This document shows positions 1 through 7,600 of a stretch of DNA of 12,920 bases, piece by piece. Position 1 is the first letter of the stretch, and each line of letters opens with the position of its first letter. Under the pieces are notes generated by a model. That model did not search any database. It saw only the letters and a program-made list of their open reading frames with translations, and was not told the origin of the DNA. The translations under genes were made by a program, and so were the position numbers. Origin of the DNA: JACMIU01 sp043763605. Lineage in GTDB: Bacteria; Armatimonadota; Armatimonadia; Armatimonadales; Armatimonadaceae. Location of the stretch: the NCBI GenBank assembly GCA_043763605.1, contig JAYULM010000238.1:1-12920 (forward strand), written 5' to 3'.

Positions 1-534
1 ACCGGACTTGTCGCGTCAGACCTGACAGCGTGGACGATTCACGACCTCGCGACGGGCGGCGACCCGTCGACACTCCCTGCCCGGCTGATCGAGTACGCCC
101 GCTCGCAACGCACCAAGTATCACTTCGATTGGCTCGGCGACCTGTGGAAAGGCGGCGGTCATCTATCCGCGACCGGGTTCATCATCACCGGCTGGGATGA
201 GTGCCTTCATTCGCTGGCGCAACTACAAACTGCGGTGGAGCGCGGCGACCGCGACTCCGACCCGTGCGACGCGACCGGGGAAGGCTGGATCGCCGAGGAA
301 GCGTTCGCGACCGGCTTGCTGTCGTTCCTGTTGCTCGTGGACGATCCCGTCGCCGCTCTGCGCCGCGCCTCGGTGACACGCGGCGACTCGGACAGCATCG
401 CCTGTTTCACCGGAGCGTTTCTTGGGGCGTATCACGGCATTGAGGCGTTCCCGAGCGAATGGCGCGAGCGCGTCGAGTACCGCGACCGGTTAGACACCCT
501 CGCCGCGTTTCTGACGGACGCGGCGGACAGGTAG
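1..534 (+). CDS. ADP-ribosylglycohydrolase family protein, C-terminal part (5' end outside the window)
   Basis: The frame is open from base 1 and ends with TAG at 532-534, giving 177 residues without a start, so the N-terminal part lies upstream. The C-terminal part has the family's two recognisable blocks: a GEGWIAEEAFATGLLSF segment (compare G-x-x-W-V-A-E-E-A in ADP-ribosylglycohydrolases) and RASVTRGDSDSIACFTGAFL. The latter is the GDSDS metal-ligand motif, with two aspartates that coordinate the paired Mg ions, followed by the small-residue helix. Family members remove ADP-ribose from proteins or related adducts in the cytoplasm. The usual first Gly of GGDSDS is Arg here. The N-terminal metal-binding half is not visible, so activity cannot be judged. 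No operon partner is visible; the next gene begins 112 bp downstream with its own -10-like box. The family assignment is fairly firm, the substrate unknown. Confidence 0.85.
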   Translation, partial: TGLVASDLTAWTIHDLATGGDPSTLPARLIEYARSQRTKYHFDWLGDLWKGGGHLSATGFIITGWDECLHSLAQLQTAVERGDRDSDPCDATGEGWIAEEAFATGLLSFLLLVDDPVAALRRASVTRGDSDSIACFTGAFLGAYHGIEAFPSEWRERVEYRDRLDTLAAFLTDAADR

Positions 535-634
535 TCGGAACACCGCGCTACCGCGTTCGCACCGCATCCGGGGCGAACGCCGGGACGGGGTGGACACGCA
601 GGGTTCCTGCATCGAAGTTCGCGGACATGGACGG

Positions 635-640
635 TATACT
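635..640 (+). promoter_or_regulatory. -10 box of an apparently leaderless promoter for the 86-aa gene
   Basis: TATACT lies exactly 6 bp before the ATG at 647, so transcription would be expected to begin at or next to the start codon. There is no Shine-Dalgarno sequence in the 20 bp before the ATG. No clear -35 hexamer is visible at 16-18 bp. The same -10/N6/ATG geometry recurs at 1698-1710. Confidence 0.45.
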
Positions 641-646
641 GCGACC

Positions 647-907
647 ATGAAGCCGCTTTTTGAGGATACCGATCCGCATATCGAGGAAATGCTCGTGGCG
701 CGGATTCGGGCGATGACGCCGCAGGCGCGATTTGCTCGAATCCGCGGACTCAACGAAACGTTGGATCGCTTTGTGCAGGCTGAGGTCGAGCGTCGCCACC
801 CAAACGCCACCGCCGCTGAGGTTCGTCTGCGCGTCCTTTCACGCCGAATCCCCGCGTCATTGATGCAGCGTGTTTATGGGTGGAGCGTAGAGGACAATGG
901 TTACTAA
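647..907 (+). CDS. Small conserved hypothetical protein paired with a nucleotidyltransferase
   Basis: This is an 86-residue soluble protein with no signal peptide or membrane segment. The frame extends upstream to an ATG at 590, but I prefer the ATG at 647 because TATACT sits 6 bp before it and the conserved-looking part begins there. The N-terminus is acidic (MKPLFEDTDPHIEEML) and is followed by a charged, probably helical region containing RGLNETLDRFVQAEVERRHP, then RIPASLMQRVYGW and a final GY. From memory, short proteins with a RHP-x-A-x-x-x-E-x-R-x-R-L pattern and a C-terminal GW often precede nucleotidyltransferases of the type found at 908. The stop codon abuts that gene's ATG with no gap, so the two are almost certainly translationally coupled. 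By analogy with MNT/HEPN and AbiE modules it may be the partner or antitoxin, but it has no HEPN motif and its function is unknown. Confidence 0.75.
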   Translation: MKPLFEDTDPHIEEMLVARIRAMTPQARFARIRGLNETLDRFVQAEVERRHPNATAAEVRLRVLSRRIPASLMQRVYGWSVEDNGY

Positions 908-1504
908 ATGGCGTCCGAAGAAAATCTACCGGACGCGCTACAGGTTATCGCCGAGGTCGCCCGTGCCTTCGACGCGCTCGGCGTAGATTACCTGGTCGGC
1001 GGTTCGGTCGCCTCCTCTACCCTCGGAAACTTCCGCGCCACGCAAGACGTGGATATATTCGCCGCGCTACAAAGTCGCCAAGCCGCTCCTCTCGCTACCC
1101 AACTTGGCGACGACTATTACGCCGACGTAGACACCATGCGCCGCGCCATTGTTACGCACGGCAGTTTCAATATCATTCAGATCCCGCTCGGGGTCAAGGT
1201 GGATATTTTCGTGAGCGACGAATCGGCGTATGCCCGCGAGGAGATGCGCCGTCGCCTGCGTTTGTCCCTATTCGGCACGGGTGCGGAGCCGGTGTGCGTC
1301 GCGACGGCGGAGGACATTATCCTGCAAAAACTGCGCTGGTATCGCTTGACCGGAGAGAAATCAGAGCGACAATGGGGTGATGTGCAGGGGGTCTTACGAG
1401 TGCAAGCAGGGCAACTGGACATAGAATATATGCGTCATTGGGCAACCCAAATTGCCGTCGCCGAACTCCTCGACCGCGCGCTCACCGATGCCGGTATGAC
1501 TTGA
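908..1504 (+). CDS. MNT/AbiEii-like nucleotidyltransferase
   Basis: A 198-residue cytoplasmic protein of the minimal polymerase-beta-like nucleotidyltransferase fold. Visible catalytic features are G31-G32-S33 (VGGSVASSTLG), the metal-binding pair D47 and D49 in QDVDIF, and a third acidic residue D99 in VKVDIF. The C-terminal block EDIILQKLRWYRL followed by RQWGDV (residues 135-158) is typical of stand-alone family members and is probably involved in substrate or partner binding. Such enzymes transfer a nucleotide to RNA or to a protein; several act as toxins or antitoxins (AbiEii, MenT, MNT). The start is directly after the TAA of the 86-aa gene. AGAGGA at 889-894 is a possible, rather distant ribosome site. 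TGA is the stop. Family assignment is good; whether it is a toxin, an antitoxin or a resistance-type enzyme cannot be told from sequence. Confidence 0.85.
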   Translation: MASEENLPDALQVIAEVARAFDALGVDYLVGGSVASSTLGNFRATQDVDIFAALQSRQAAPLATQLGDDYYADVDTMRRAIVTHGSFNIIQIPLGVKVDIFVSDESAYAREEMRRRLRLSLFGTGAEPVCVATAEDIILQKLRWYRLTGEKSERQWGDVQGVLRVQAGQLDIEYMRHWATQIAVAELLDRALTDAGMT

Positions 1505-1532
1505 GAAATGTCGGCGTTCCCGGACAGCGGAG

Positions 1533-1569
1533 CAGGCGGATAAGTCCGCCTGACGCCGCGTTACGGCGT
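1533..1569 (+). repeat. Two tandem perfect hairpins in the 1505-1709 intergenic gap
   Basis: CAGGCGGA (1533-1540) pairs with TCCGCCTG (1545-1552) around a TAAG loop. Immediately after it, ACGCCG (1553-1558) pairs with CGGCGT (1564-1569) around CGTTA. No T-tract follows, so this is not a classical intrinsic terminator. It could be a REP-type element or a factor-assisted 3' end for the nucleotidyltransferase transcript. A weaker stem (GGGTT 1637-1641 with AACCC 1648-1652) and a 9-bp direct repeat GCTCTCGCC (1585 and 1607) lie farther on. No gene is seen in this gap. Confidence 0.55.
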
Positions 1570-1697
1570 GTCGGTGATGCCGCCGCTCTCGCCGAGACCG
1601 GAGGTTGCTCTCGCCCCGAATGCAGGATCAAACGCCGGGTTGGAGTGAACCCTCGGGAGGCCAACTGTTGCGATAGGAAGTAAGGGACAAAACCGGG

Positions 1698-1703
1698 CAT
1701 AAT
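1698..1703 (+). promoter_or_regulatory. -10 box of an apparently leaderless promoter for the GspE-like gene
   Basis: CATAAT, one mismatch from TATAAT, is separated from the ATG at 1710 by exactly 6 bp, as at 635-647. A purine-rich TAAGGGA at 1681-1687 is too far from the ATG to be a useful ribosome site, which supports a leaderless start. No -35 with normal spacing is evident. Confidence 0.45.
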
Positions 1704-1709
1704 ACGCCC

Positions 1710-3065
1710 ATGAACAACGCCGAATCATTCGCCCACCTTTCCGCCAGAGCGACCGCGCAACTGCTCGGGTTTGAGTCCGACGAGTTGGAGCGGTGGCGCA
1801 AAGAAGCAATGATCGCCGGTGAGCCGTTTCGGGAACACTGGTGGCAATTCTTTCCCCGGTATCGCTTCTCGGGGCGAGCTATTGTTGACTTCTGCGCCCG
1901 CGACACCTCCGGACGCGTCCAATCGTCGCCGTTGGTGCGGATGGCGAACGCCATTATGCGCGATGCGACAAATAACGTGGCGTCCGACATTCACATCGAG
2001 CCGGACCGAAAAAACCTGCGCATTCGATACCGGATAAACGGCACATTGCACGAAGTCATGGCGATTCCGAAGCACATCGCGACGCCGCTCACGCAACGCT
2101 TCCTTCTGATGGCGCAGACGGCGAACCCTTTCAATCTTTCCGCCACGCAGATTGGCATGATCGCGATCAAGGTAGATAACCGGAACTATGACCTGCGCCT
2201 ATCGTCATTCCCGACCCGCTACGGGACGAAACTGGTATTGCGAATAGTCGGCTCGCCCGCCCCGACGCGCTGGGAGGAAATCGGCATGTCCGCCGCGCAA
2301 GTAGCGCAGGTGACGGATCTGCTTTCGCCGGGCGTAGCGGGATTGACCGTGTTCGCCGTACCGCAAAGGGAAGGCTTGACCACCACATTCCGGTGCGCCC
2401 TGCAGAACACGAACCGACCGGAACACAACCTCTACTTCCTCGACGACATCGCCGATTTCCCGGCGGCGGGTATTACGCGGGTGTTGCTGGACCCGGCGAA
2501 CGGGATGACGGCGGCGGAAGCGGTACGGGCAGCAAAGCGGCACGGCGCGACATTGATCGTTTTCGGGGAGATCACCGACCGCGAGACGGCGCGGGTCGCG
2601 GTCGAGACGGCGGAGAGCGGTATCCCGGTCTGGGCGGGCGTCCGCGTCCCCCAATTCGAAATGAACGGCACTCCCCGACAATCGGCGCGGACTCTCTGGA
2701 CGCGTTTTCAGGGATTCGGTGTTGCCCCCGAACGATTGGAACCGGTGTTGCGTGGCGCGGTAATGTCCCGACTCGTCCGCACCCTTTGCCCGGACTGCAA
2801 GGAGGCGATCACCCTCACCGACCGGGAGGCGTTCGAGATAGAAACGCACGGGATCGCCGCGCCGCCTGCGGTTTACCAGGCGACAGGGTGCGAACGTTGT
2901 CGCAAGACAGGTTACGGGAATCGTACCGGGCTTTTCGCCATTCATACCGGTAGTCCCGTCGGCTACGACCGCTCTTCGTTCGCACACCGAGCCGTCTCGT
3001 TATTCGCTTCGGGCGATACGGATGCCGCCGAACTGCGCCGGTTGCGCGTCTGGTCTCGCGCGTAA
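1710..3065 (+). CDS. Degenerate GspE/PilB-like type II secretion/type IV pilus ATPase homologue with lost Walker A
   Basis: 451 residues. The body follows the GspE/PilB order. SDIHIEP (92-98) is the conserved entry to the ATPase region, and LRLSSFPTRYGTKLVLRI (162-179) is the aspartate-box region with the GxKxVLRI core. The Walker A position (217-226) reads VPQREGLTTT instead of GPTGSGKTTT, so the glycines and lysine are gone while TTT remains. The Walker B strand is LIVFGEITDRETA (282-294), near the usual VGEIRDxETA. The His box (STLHTND) is replaced by AGVRVPQFEMN. The zinc site is kept as C360-x2-C363 and C394-x2-C397. Residues 11-62 (TAQLLGF...RWRKEAMIAG...YRFSGRAIVDFC) look like an excisionase/MerR-type helix-turn-helix rather than the MshEN domain. 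ATP hydrolysis is unlikely; a structural or regulatory role is an inference. No pilin or GspF gene is nearby. Confidence 0.8.
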   Translation: MNNAESFAHLSARATAQLLGFESDELERWRKEAMIAGEPFREHWWQFFPRYRFSGRAIVDFCARDTSGRVQSSPLVRMANAIMRDATNNVASDIHIEPDRKNLRIRYRINGTLHEVMAIPKHIATPLTQRFLLMAQTANPFNLSATQIGMIAIKVDNRNYDLRLSSFPTRYGTKLVLRIVGSPAPTRWEEIGMSAAQVAQVTDLLSPGVAGLTVFAVPQREGLTTTFRCALQNTNRPEHNLYFLDDIADFPAAGITRVLLDPANGMTAAEAVRAAKRHGATLIVFGEITDRETARVAVETAESGIPVWAGVRVPQFEMNGTPRQSARTLWTRFQGFGVAPERLEPVLRGAVMSRLVRTLCPDCKEAITLTDREAFEIETHGIAAPPAVYQATGCERCRKTGYGNRTGLFAIHTGSPVGYDRSSFAHRAVSLFASGDTDAAELRRLRVWSRA

Positions 3066-3074
3066 CCTCTTCCA
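3050..3074 (+). repeat. 25-bp degenerate direct repeat, copy 1
   Basis: CTGGTCTCGCGCGTAACCTC followed by TTCCA matches copy 2 at 4524-4548 at 22 of 25 positions, with all three differences being transitions. It overlaps the last codons and TAA stop of the GspE-like gene. The two copies flank the PEP-CTERM gene. Confidence 0.5.
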
Positions 3075-3104
3075 ACGATAGGAAAATACAGGACTTTCCC
3101 ACTT

Positions 3105-3175
3105 TCCCACGTAGTGGGAGGAAACGCGACGTGATGTGGCGAACGGTGGCGTGGGGGCTTTCTTTCCCCCACGTC
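3105..3175 (+). other. Hairpin-rich intergenic region before the PEP-CTERM gene
   Basis: Two stems are visible. TCCCAC (3105-3110) and GTGGGA (3114-3119) form a small stem. A stronger one pairs GGCGTGGGGG (3148-3157) with CCCCCACGTC (3166-3175) around a CTTTCTTT loop, including one G-U pair. No T-tract follows either. They may mark the 3' end of the GspE-like transcript or a structured leader for the next gene. Confidence 0.4.
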
Positions 3176-3228
3176 CTCCCCTGCCCTGATGCCGTGACGC
3201 ACTGGCGGTCCGACAGAAAGGCATTCTC

Positions 3229-4461
3229 TTGATTTTCACCATCCCACGCAACGCCGCCCTTGCCGCGTTCGCTCTTGCCACTCTCGCCCTCGCCGCGCCC
3301 GCGAACGCCGCGTATACGTTTGTTTCTGTCGCCGAAATCACCGATATCGCGCCGGGCGGCGGTATATTCACCGGGTTCGCCCTCCCCGCGATCAGCGGGA
3401 ACACGGTGGCGTTCAGCGGCACCTACAACGGGGACGCTTCGCAGGGAATCTTTACCGCGAGTAGCGGCGGCGGCGGTCTGCTTACTACGGTTGTGACTTC
3501 CGGCAGTGCCGCGCCTACTGGCACATTCGATGTTTTCGGCAATCCCTCGCTCAGCGGCAACACGGCGGCGTTTACCGGCGAGTACGGCGGCAATAACACG
3601 ACGGGCATTTTTACGGGAAGCGGCGGCGATCTCACCACTATCGCGGCGGCGGGCGACGCTGCCCCGGTCGGCACATTCGATTCCCTCATTAACCCGGCGA
3701 TCAGCGGCAACACAACCGCGTTTGTCAGCTTCTATAACGGCAGTTCGCGGGGCATTTTCGCTGGCAACGGCGGTGCACTTACTACCGTCGCGGCAACGGG
3801 GGACGCCGCGCCCGTCGGCACGTTCGACTTCTTTTTCAGCACTGCAATCAGTGGCAACACGACGGCATTCCGTGCCACTTACAACAACTTTCTGGGGGAT
3901 AGCATCTTCGCGAAAACGGGCGACGTGCTCACTACGGTCGTTTCTTCCGGTGATGTCGCGCCGGTTGGCACGTTTAGCGATTTCAGTAGCCTTTCGCTCA
4001 GCGGCGACACGGCGGCGTTCCTCGGGTTATACGATACCGGGAATGGGTCGGGGGTGTTCGCCGGGAACGGCAACGGGGCACCGACTGCCATCGCAGTAAC
4101 GGGCGATACCGCTCCGGTTGGCACGTTCATCGGTTTCGACGCCGTGGCGATCAGTGGAAACACAGTGGTATTTCTCGGCACATACGGCGACGGTTCGGCG
4201 GGCGTTTTCTCGTCCACGAACGGCGTTCTCACGAGCGTTATCCTCACCGGCGACACGACGTTCGGTAGCCCCGTCACCGGTTTGTCGTTCGGACAGTTCG
4301 GCGCGGACGGCGACAATCTCGCGTTCGGCTACACGCTCGCGGACGAGACGCAGGGTGTCGCTATCGCGTCGTTCGGCGCGGTTGTAGTGCCGGAACCGGG
4401 CGCGGGTCTGCTCGCGTTGCTTGCGTTGCCCGTCGTGGTGTTCGTGCGCCGCCGCCGGTAG
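3229..4461 (+). CDS. Secreted repeat protein with PEP-CTERM sorting signal
   Basis: 410 residues starting at TTG 3229; AGAAAGG at 3215-3221 lies 7 bp upstream and the signal peptide begins at this codon, which decides the start. Residues 1-28 form a signal peptide (hydrophobic core AALAAFALATLALAA, cleavage probably after ANA or NAA). Residues 49-386 consist of about seven units of roughly 50 residues, beginning near F49, F100, F150, F199, F249, F300 and S353. Each has the core AISGNTxAFxGxY...GIF...LTTV...GDxAPVGTF. Seven units of this size suggest a seven-bladed beta-propeller. The tail is VPEPGAG (387-393), a hydrophobic helix and RRRR, the PEP-CTERM signal used by exosortase/archaeosortase-type systems. 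The protein is therefore expected to be exported, processed and surface-anchored or released. No exosortase is in the window. Ligand and role are unknown. Confidence 0.85.
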   Translation: MIFTIPRNAALAAFALATLALAAPANAAYTFVSVAEITDIAPGGGIFTGFALPAISGNTVAFSGTYNGDASQGIFTASSGGGGLLTTVVTSGSAAPTGTFDVFGNPSLSGNTAAFTGEYGGNNTTGIFTGSGGDLTTIAAAGDAAPVGTFDSLINPAISGNTTAFVSFYNGSSRGIFAGNGGALTTVAATGDAAPVGTFDFFFSTAISGNTTAFRATYNNFLGDSIFAKTGDVLTTVVSSGDVAPVGTFSDFSSLSLSGDTAAFLGLYDTGNGSGVFAGNGNGAPTAIAVTGDTAPVGTFIGFDAVAISGNTVVFLGTYGDGSAGVFSSTNGVLTSVILTGDTTFGSPVTGLSFGQFGADGDNLAFGYTLADETQGVAIASFGAVVVPEPGAGLLALLALPVVVFVRRRR

Positions 4462-4476
4462 TGTCTCGCCGGGGCG

Positions 4477-4543
4477 AAGGTTACGCGATGGTGCTTTCGC
4501 CCTTATCCTTGCCGTCCACGCGACTGATCCCGCGCGTAACCTT
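4477..4543 (+). repeat. 11-bp perfect inverted repeat downstream of the PEP-CTERM gene
   Basis: AAGGTTACGCG (4477-4487) and CGCGTAACCTT (4533-4543) are perfect inverted copies 45 bp apart, followed by TTCC. The right arm lies inside the 25-bp direct-repeat copy at 4524-4548. It could form a long-loop stem at the 3' end of the PEP-CTERM transcript. The tail is not a convincing T-tract, so a terminator function is uncertain. Confidence 0.4.
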
Positions 4544-4548
4544 TTCCA
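4524..4548 (+). repeat. 25-bp degenerate direct repeat, copy 2
   Basis: CTGATCCCGCGCGTAACCTT followed by TTCCA, 22 of 25 identical to 3050-3074 with only transitions differing. Here it is intergenic, whereas copy 1 overlaps a gene end. Confidence 0.5.
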
Positions 4549-4637
4549 CTCCGGAACGTCTATTCCTGAGATCGTAGCGAGCACAGCGGCGCGGGGCGAC
4601 GAGCGATGTTGCGTGGCGCGAAGGAGCAAAGAGTTGA

Positions 4638-7600
4638 ATGGCATTCTGGCATAGTATTGGAGCAATCGGGGCGACAGTCGCCCTCGTAAGTGTCGCGGCT
4701 CCGGCATGGTCGGCGACGATCACCGGCACCGTGGTTACGGCGGATAAGGAAGCGAAGCCCGTCGCGGGGGCTACTGTAGTTGCGCAATCGTCGTTCGAAT
4801 GGGAGCGAGCATTCACCTCCCCCGTACAGACGGACGCTGCCGGTCGTTTCTCCCTGACGGTTCCCGACGGTCCGGAGCACGTCGAATGGCGCAAACAGCA
4901 TGGCGTCCCCGTGTACGTCTACGCGCCGGGCTACGGGATTCGGCAGGCTTCGCATAAGGAAGGCGTCCCACTCACCATCGGTCTTTCGCCGGAGCGGAGC
5001 GTGCGCGGCACCGTGCGCGATGTGGCAGGCAAGCCCGTCGCGGATGTGCCGATCACGTTGCGCGGGATTCTCATCCGCGCGGGCGGTTCGTCGGGCTACG
5101 TGCGGGTCCCGCCCCCCTTCGAGCCGTTTCTTTCCGCGAAAACGAACGTTGAAGGTGAGTGGCGACTCGGTGGCATCCCCGCCGCCGCCGACATTCCCGA
5201 TATGCCGGGCGACGTGAGCACCCGTACCGCGCGGGCGTATATCACGCTGACCGACCCGCGCTTCGTGCGCGGGAACCGCATCGCGCCTCTCGACGACGCC
5301 ATCCCTGGCGCAGCGCAAATTGCGTTCGTCGCGCGACCCGGCGGGACGATCACGGGGCGCGTTCTGGACGGCGACAAACCGGTCGCGGGTGTAACAGTCG
5401 TTGCGGTGAACAAGGAACCCAAATACGACGAAGAAAAGCAGACCGACGATGGCAGAGGACAAGCCATCACCGACGCGAACGGGGTGTTTCGCCTGGCGCA
5501 CCTGGGCGACGGCACCTACACCGTCGCCGTGTCGGCGGCGAAGCGGGAGCAGGTAGCCGTCGCCGCGACCGGGATTGTGGCGAAAGCGAACACCGAAACG
5601 ACGTTGCCCGCGCCGCTGATTCTGCAATCCGGGGGAATTCTCGTCGGCAGGGTAGTCAGCAAAGCCACGGGCAAGCCGGTCAAAGATGCCAGTGTCATAG
5701 CGCAAACGATACCCCGAGTTTACGGGGATTTTGTGCCGACGGACACCACCGGCGAGGACGGCACGTTTCGGTTGCGGGTTGCGCCTGGAGACGCACAGGT
5801 GCAGATCAACTCGCGGGTTCCGGGCTTCGTTTACTTCGACCCGGCACTGGTCGTGTCGGTGCGTTCCGGCGAGACGAAAACGCTCGCGCCTATAGAACTA
5901 CCCGCCGCCCTTTCCGTGGCACTACACGTCACCGACGAAGCCGGCAAAGCGGTGCCCGATCTCCCGATACGGGTGACGCACACCGGGTGGTTCGACGGGA
6001 TCGACTGGGGGGATATACCGAAAACGGACGCGAACGGGGATTGGGACAGCACAAAGAATTATTACGACTCGCTGGGAGCCGACGACAAAGCACCCTGGGT
6101 GGTGCGCATCCCCGCCGAGTGGGAGGTCGTGTTGCCCGTTGCACTGAAACTGCCCGCGTCCGCGCCGATCACGGTCGTCGTCCGCAAAGCCGACCTCACG
6201 AAACGTGCTACCGGGCGTGCCCTGTCGCCGGACGGTAAGCCGGTCCCGGAGGCGAATGTTTCCATTTCCAGTTATTTCAAGGACGCGAACGGCAACCAGT
6301 CCGACTATCAAAGTGAAAACCTCATCACCGGAAAGGACGGTCGATTCGTACTACCGGTGCTCCGACCGAACGCCGTGGTAACGGTGCGAGTCAGCAAGTG
6401 GGAGTATCGGACCACGAAAACCGGGATCGAGAAGCCGACGCTCACCATCCCCGCCGATGGCAAGCCGCCACAATTTACTGACTGGATACTCACTCCGCTG
6501 TCCGGCATCGTGAGCGGGAAGTTGATCGGCAGTGCCGGGAAACCCGTCCCCGGCGCATGGATATGGTCCTACGACAGCGACAACCGCGCCGTCGCCCGCA
6601 CCGATGCGAAGGGGGTGTTCACGCTCAAGCATGTCCCCCCGACCGGTACCGTGGGGCTGTTGTTCGCGGCGGGGCGGGCGAACGGCATGTACTCGGCGAC
6701 GGAACGCACGGGCAACCTGTTACGTTTGGAACCATCGAAACCGACCCCGACGCCGCAAGCACGTGCGGCGGAACGGCGGCGACAGGCGTTGCGCCTGATC
6801 GCGGAACAAGCCAGGGAAGCGGAACCGGGGCAGGGGATACGCGCGGGCGAGGATGACCGGGACGCACTCGCCGCGACGGTGGCGGCGTTCGATGTGCCAA
6901 CCGCTTTATCGCTCATCCGACAGAAAGACAGTTCGGCGAAAGAAAAACATGTCGGCGGTGTGCTGGTCGCCGCGACCACAACCAATCCCGAAGCGGCGAG
7001 AGTGCTGTTCGAAAAGGAGCGGAAAAACTGGAGCGATCCGTGGATGATTTTCTTCCGCAGTGTTGAGGTGGGGATGGCGTTTGCGACGCGTGACCCGGCG
7101 TTCGCCACCGACTGCTACGAAACCGCGAAAAAAGAGATCGGGAAGGGGATCGAGGAGGACCACGCTTGGAGCCTGCTCCATCTGACCAAACTCGCGTTCC
7201 GTCTCGGGACCGCCGACGCCGACCGACTGTTCACGCGCACCGTCGAAGCGGCGACGAAACAGTTCGGCGACGCGAACTCCGCGCGGGGAGAGGTGATACA
7301 GTTCGCGGCAGGGGGGGACGGCGTCCGGGCGGCGAAGTACATCGCGGGGTTGCCGAAAGAAACGCGCAGGGATGTCGCCCTTCGGGTCATTGAGGCGATG
7401 CTGGAAGCGCAACCGCTGGAGGCGAAAAAACTGCTCGAAGGCTGGGTCAACGACGGCACCATCAAGGGGCAAAACAACTATTTACTGGGCAGTATCGCCC
7501 CCCTGATGGCGCAAAAAATCGCGCCGTTCGACGCGGAGGGCGCGGCGTGGGTCGCCCGGCTGACACCGGAGGATACCCGCTCGCGAGCTATGCTTTGGGC

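Noticed and set aside
880..1380. A 166-codon frame overlapping the nucleotidyltransferase
   Set aside because: Arg-rich shadow; the overlapping frame has intact nucleotidyltransferase motifs.
2205..2987. A 260-codon open frame on the minus strand
   Set aside because: Antisense to the GspE-like gene, whose motifs are clear; the translation shows only low-complexity Arg-rich sequence.
3328..4386. The repeated DNA units as a possible CRISPR or tandem-repeat array
   Set aside because: The periodicity is about 150 bp and in frame, encoding protein repeats; there are no short identical repeats with unique spacers.
4560..5705. A 381-codon open frame on the minus strand
   Set aside because: It lies opposite the signal-peptide-bearing 1151-aa gene and its translation is rich in Arg, Gly and Asp with no family motif, the usual shadow of a GC-rich gene.
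5159..6238. A 359-codon open frame on the plus strand, in another frame inside the 1151-aa gene
   Set aside because: Arg-rich out-of-frame translation of the Ig-like domain region, no ribosome site and no recognisable motif.
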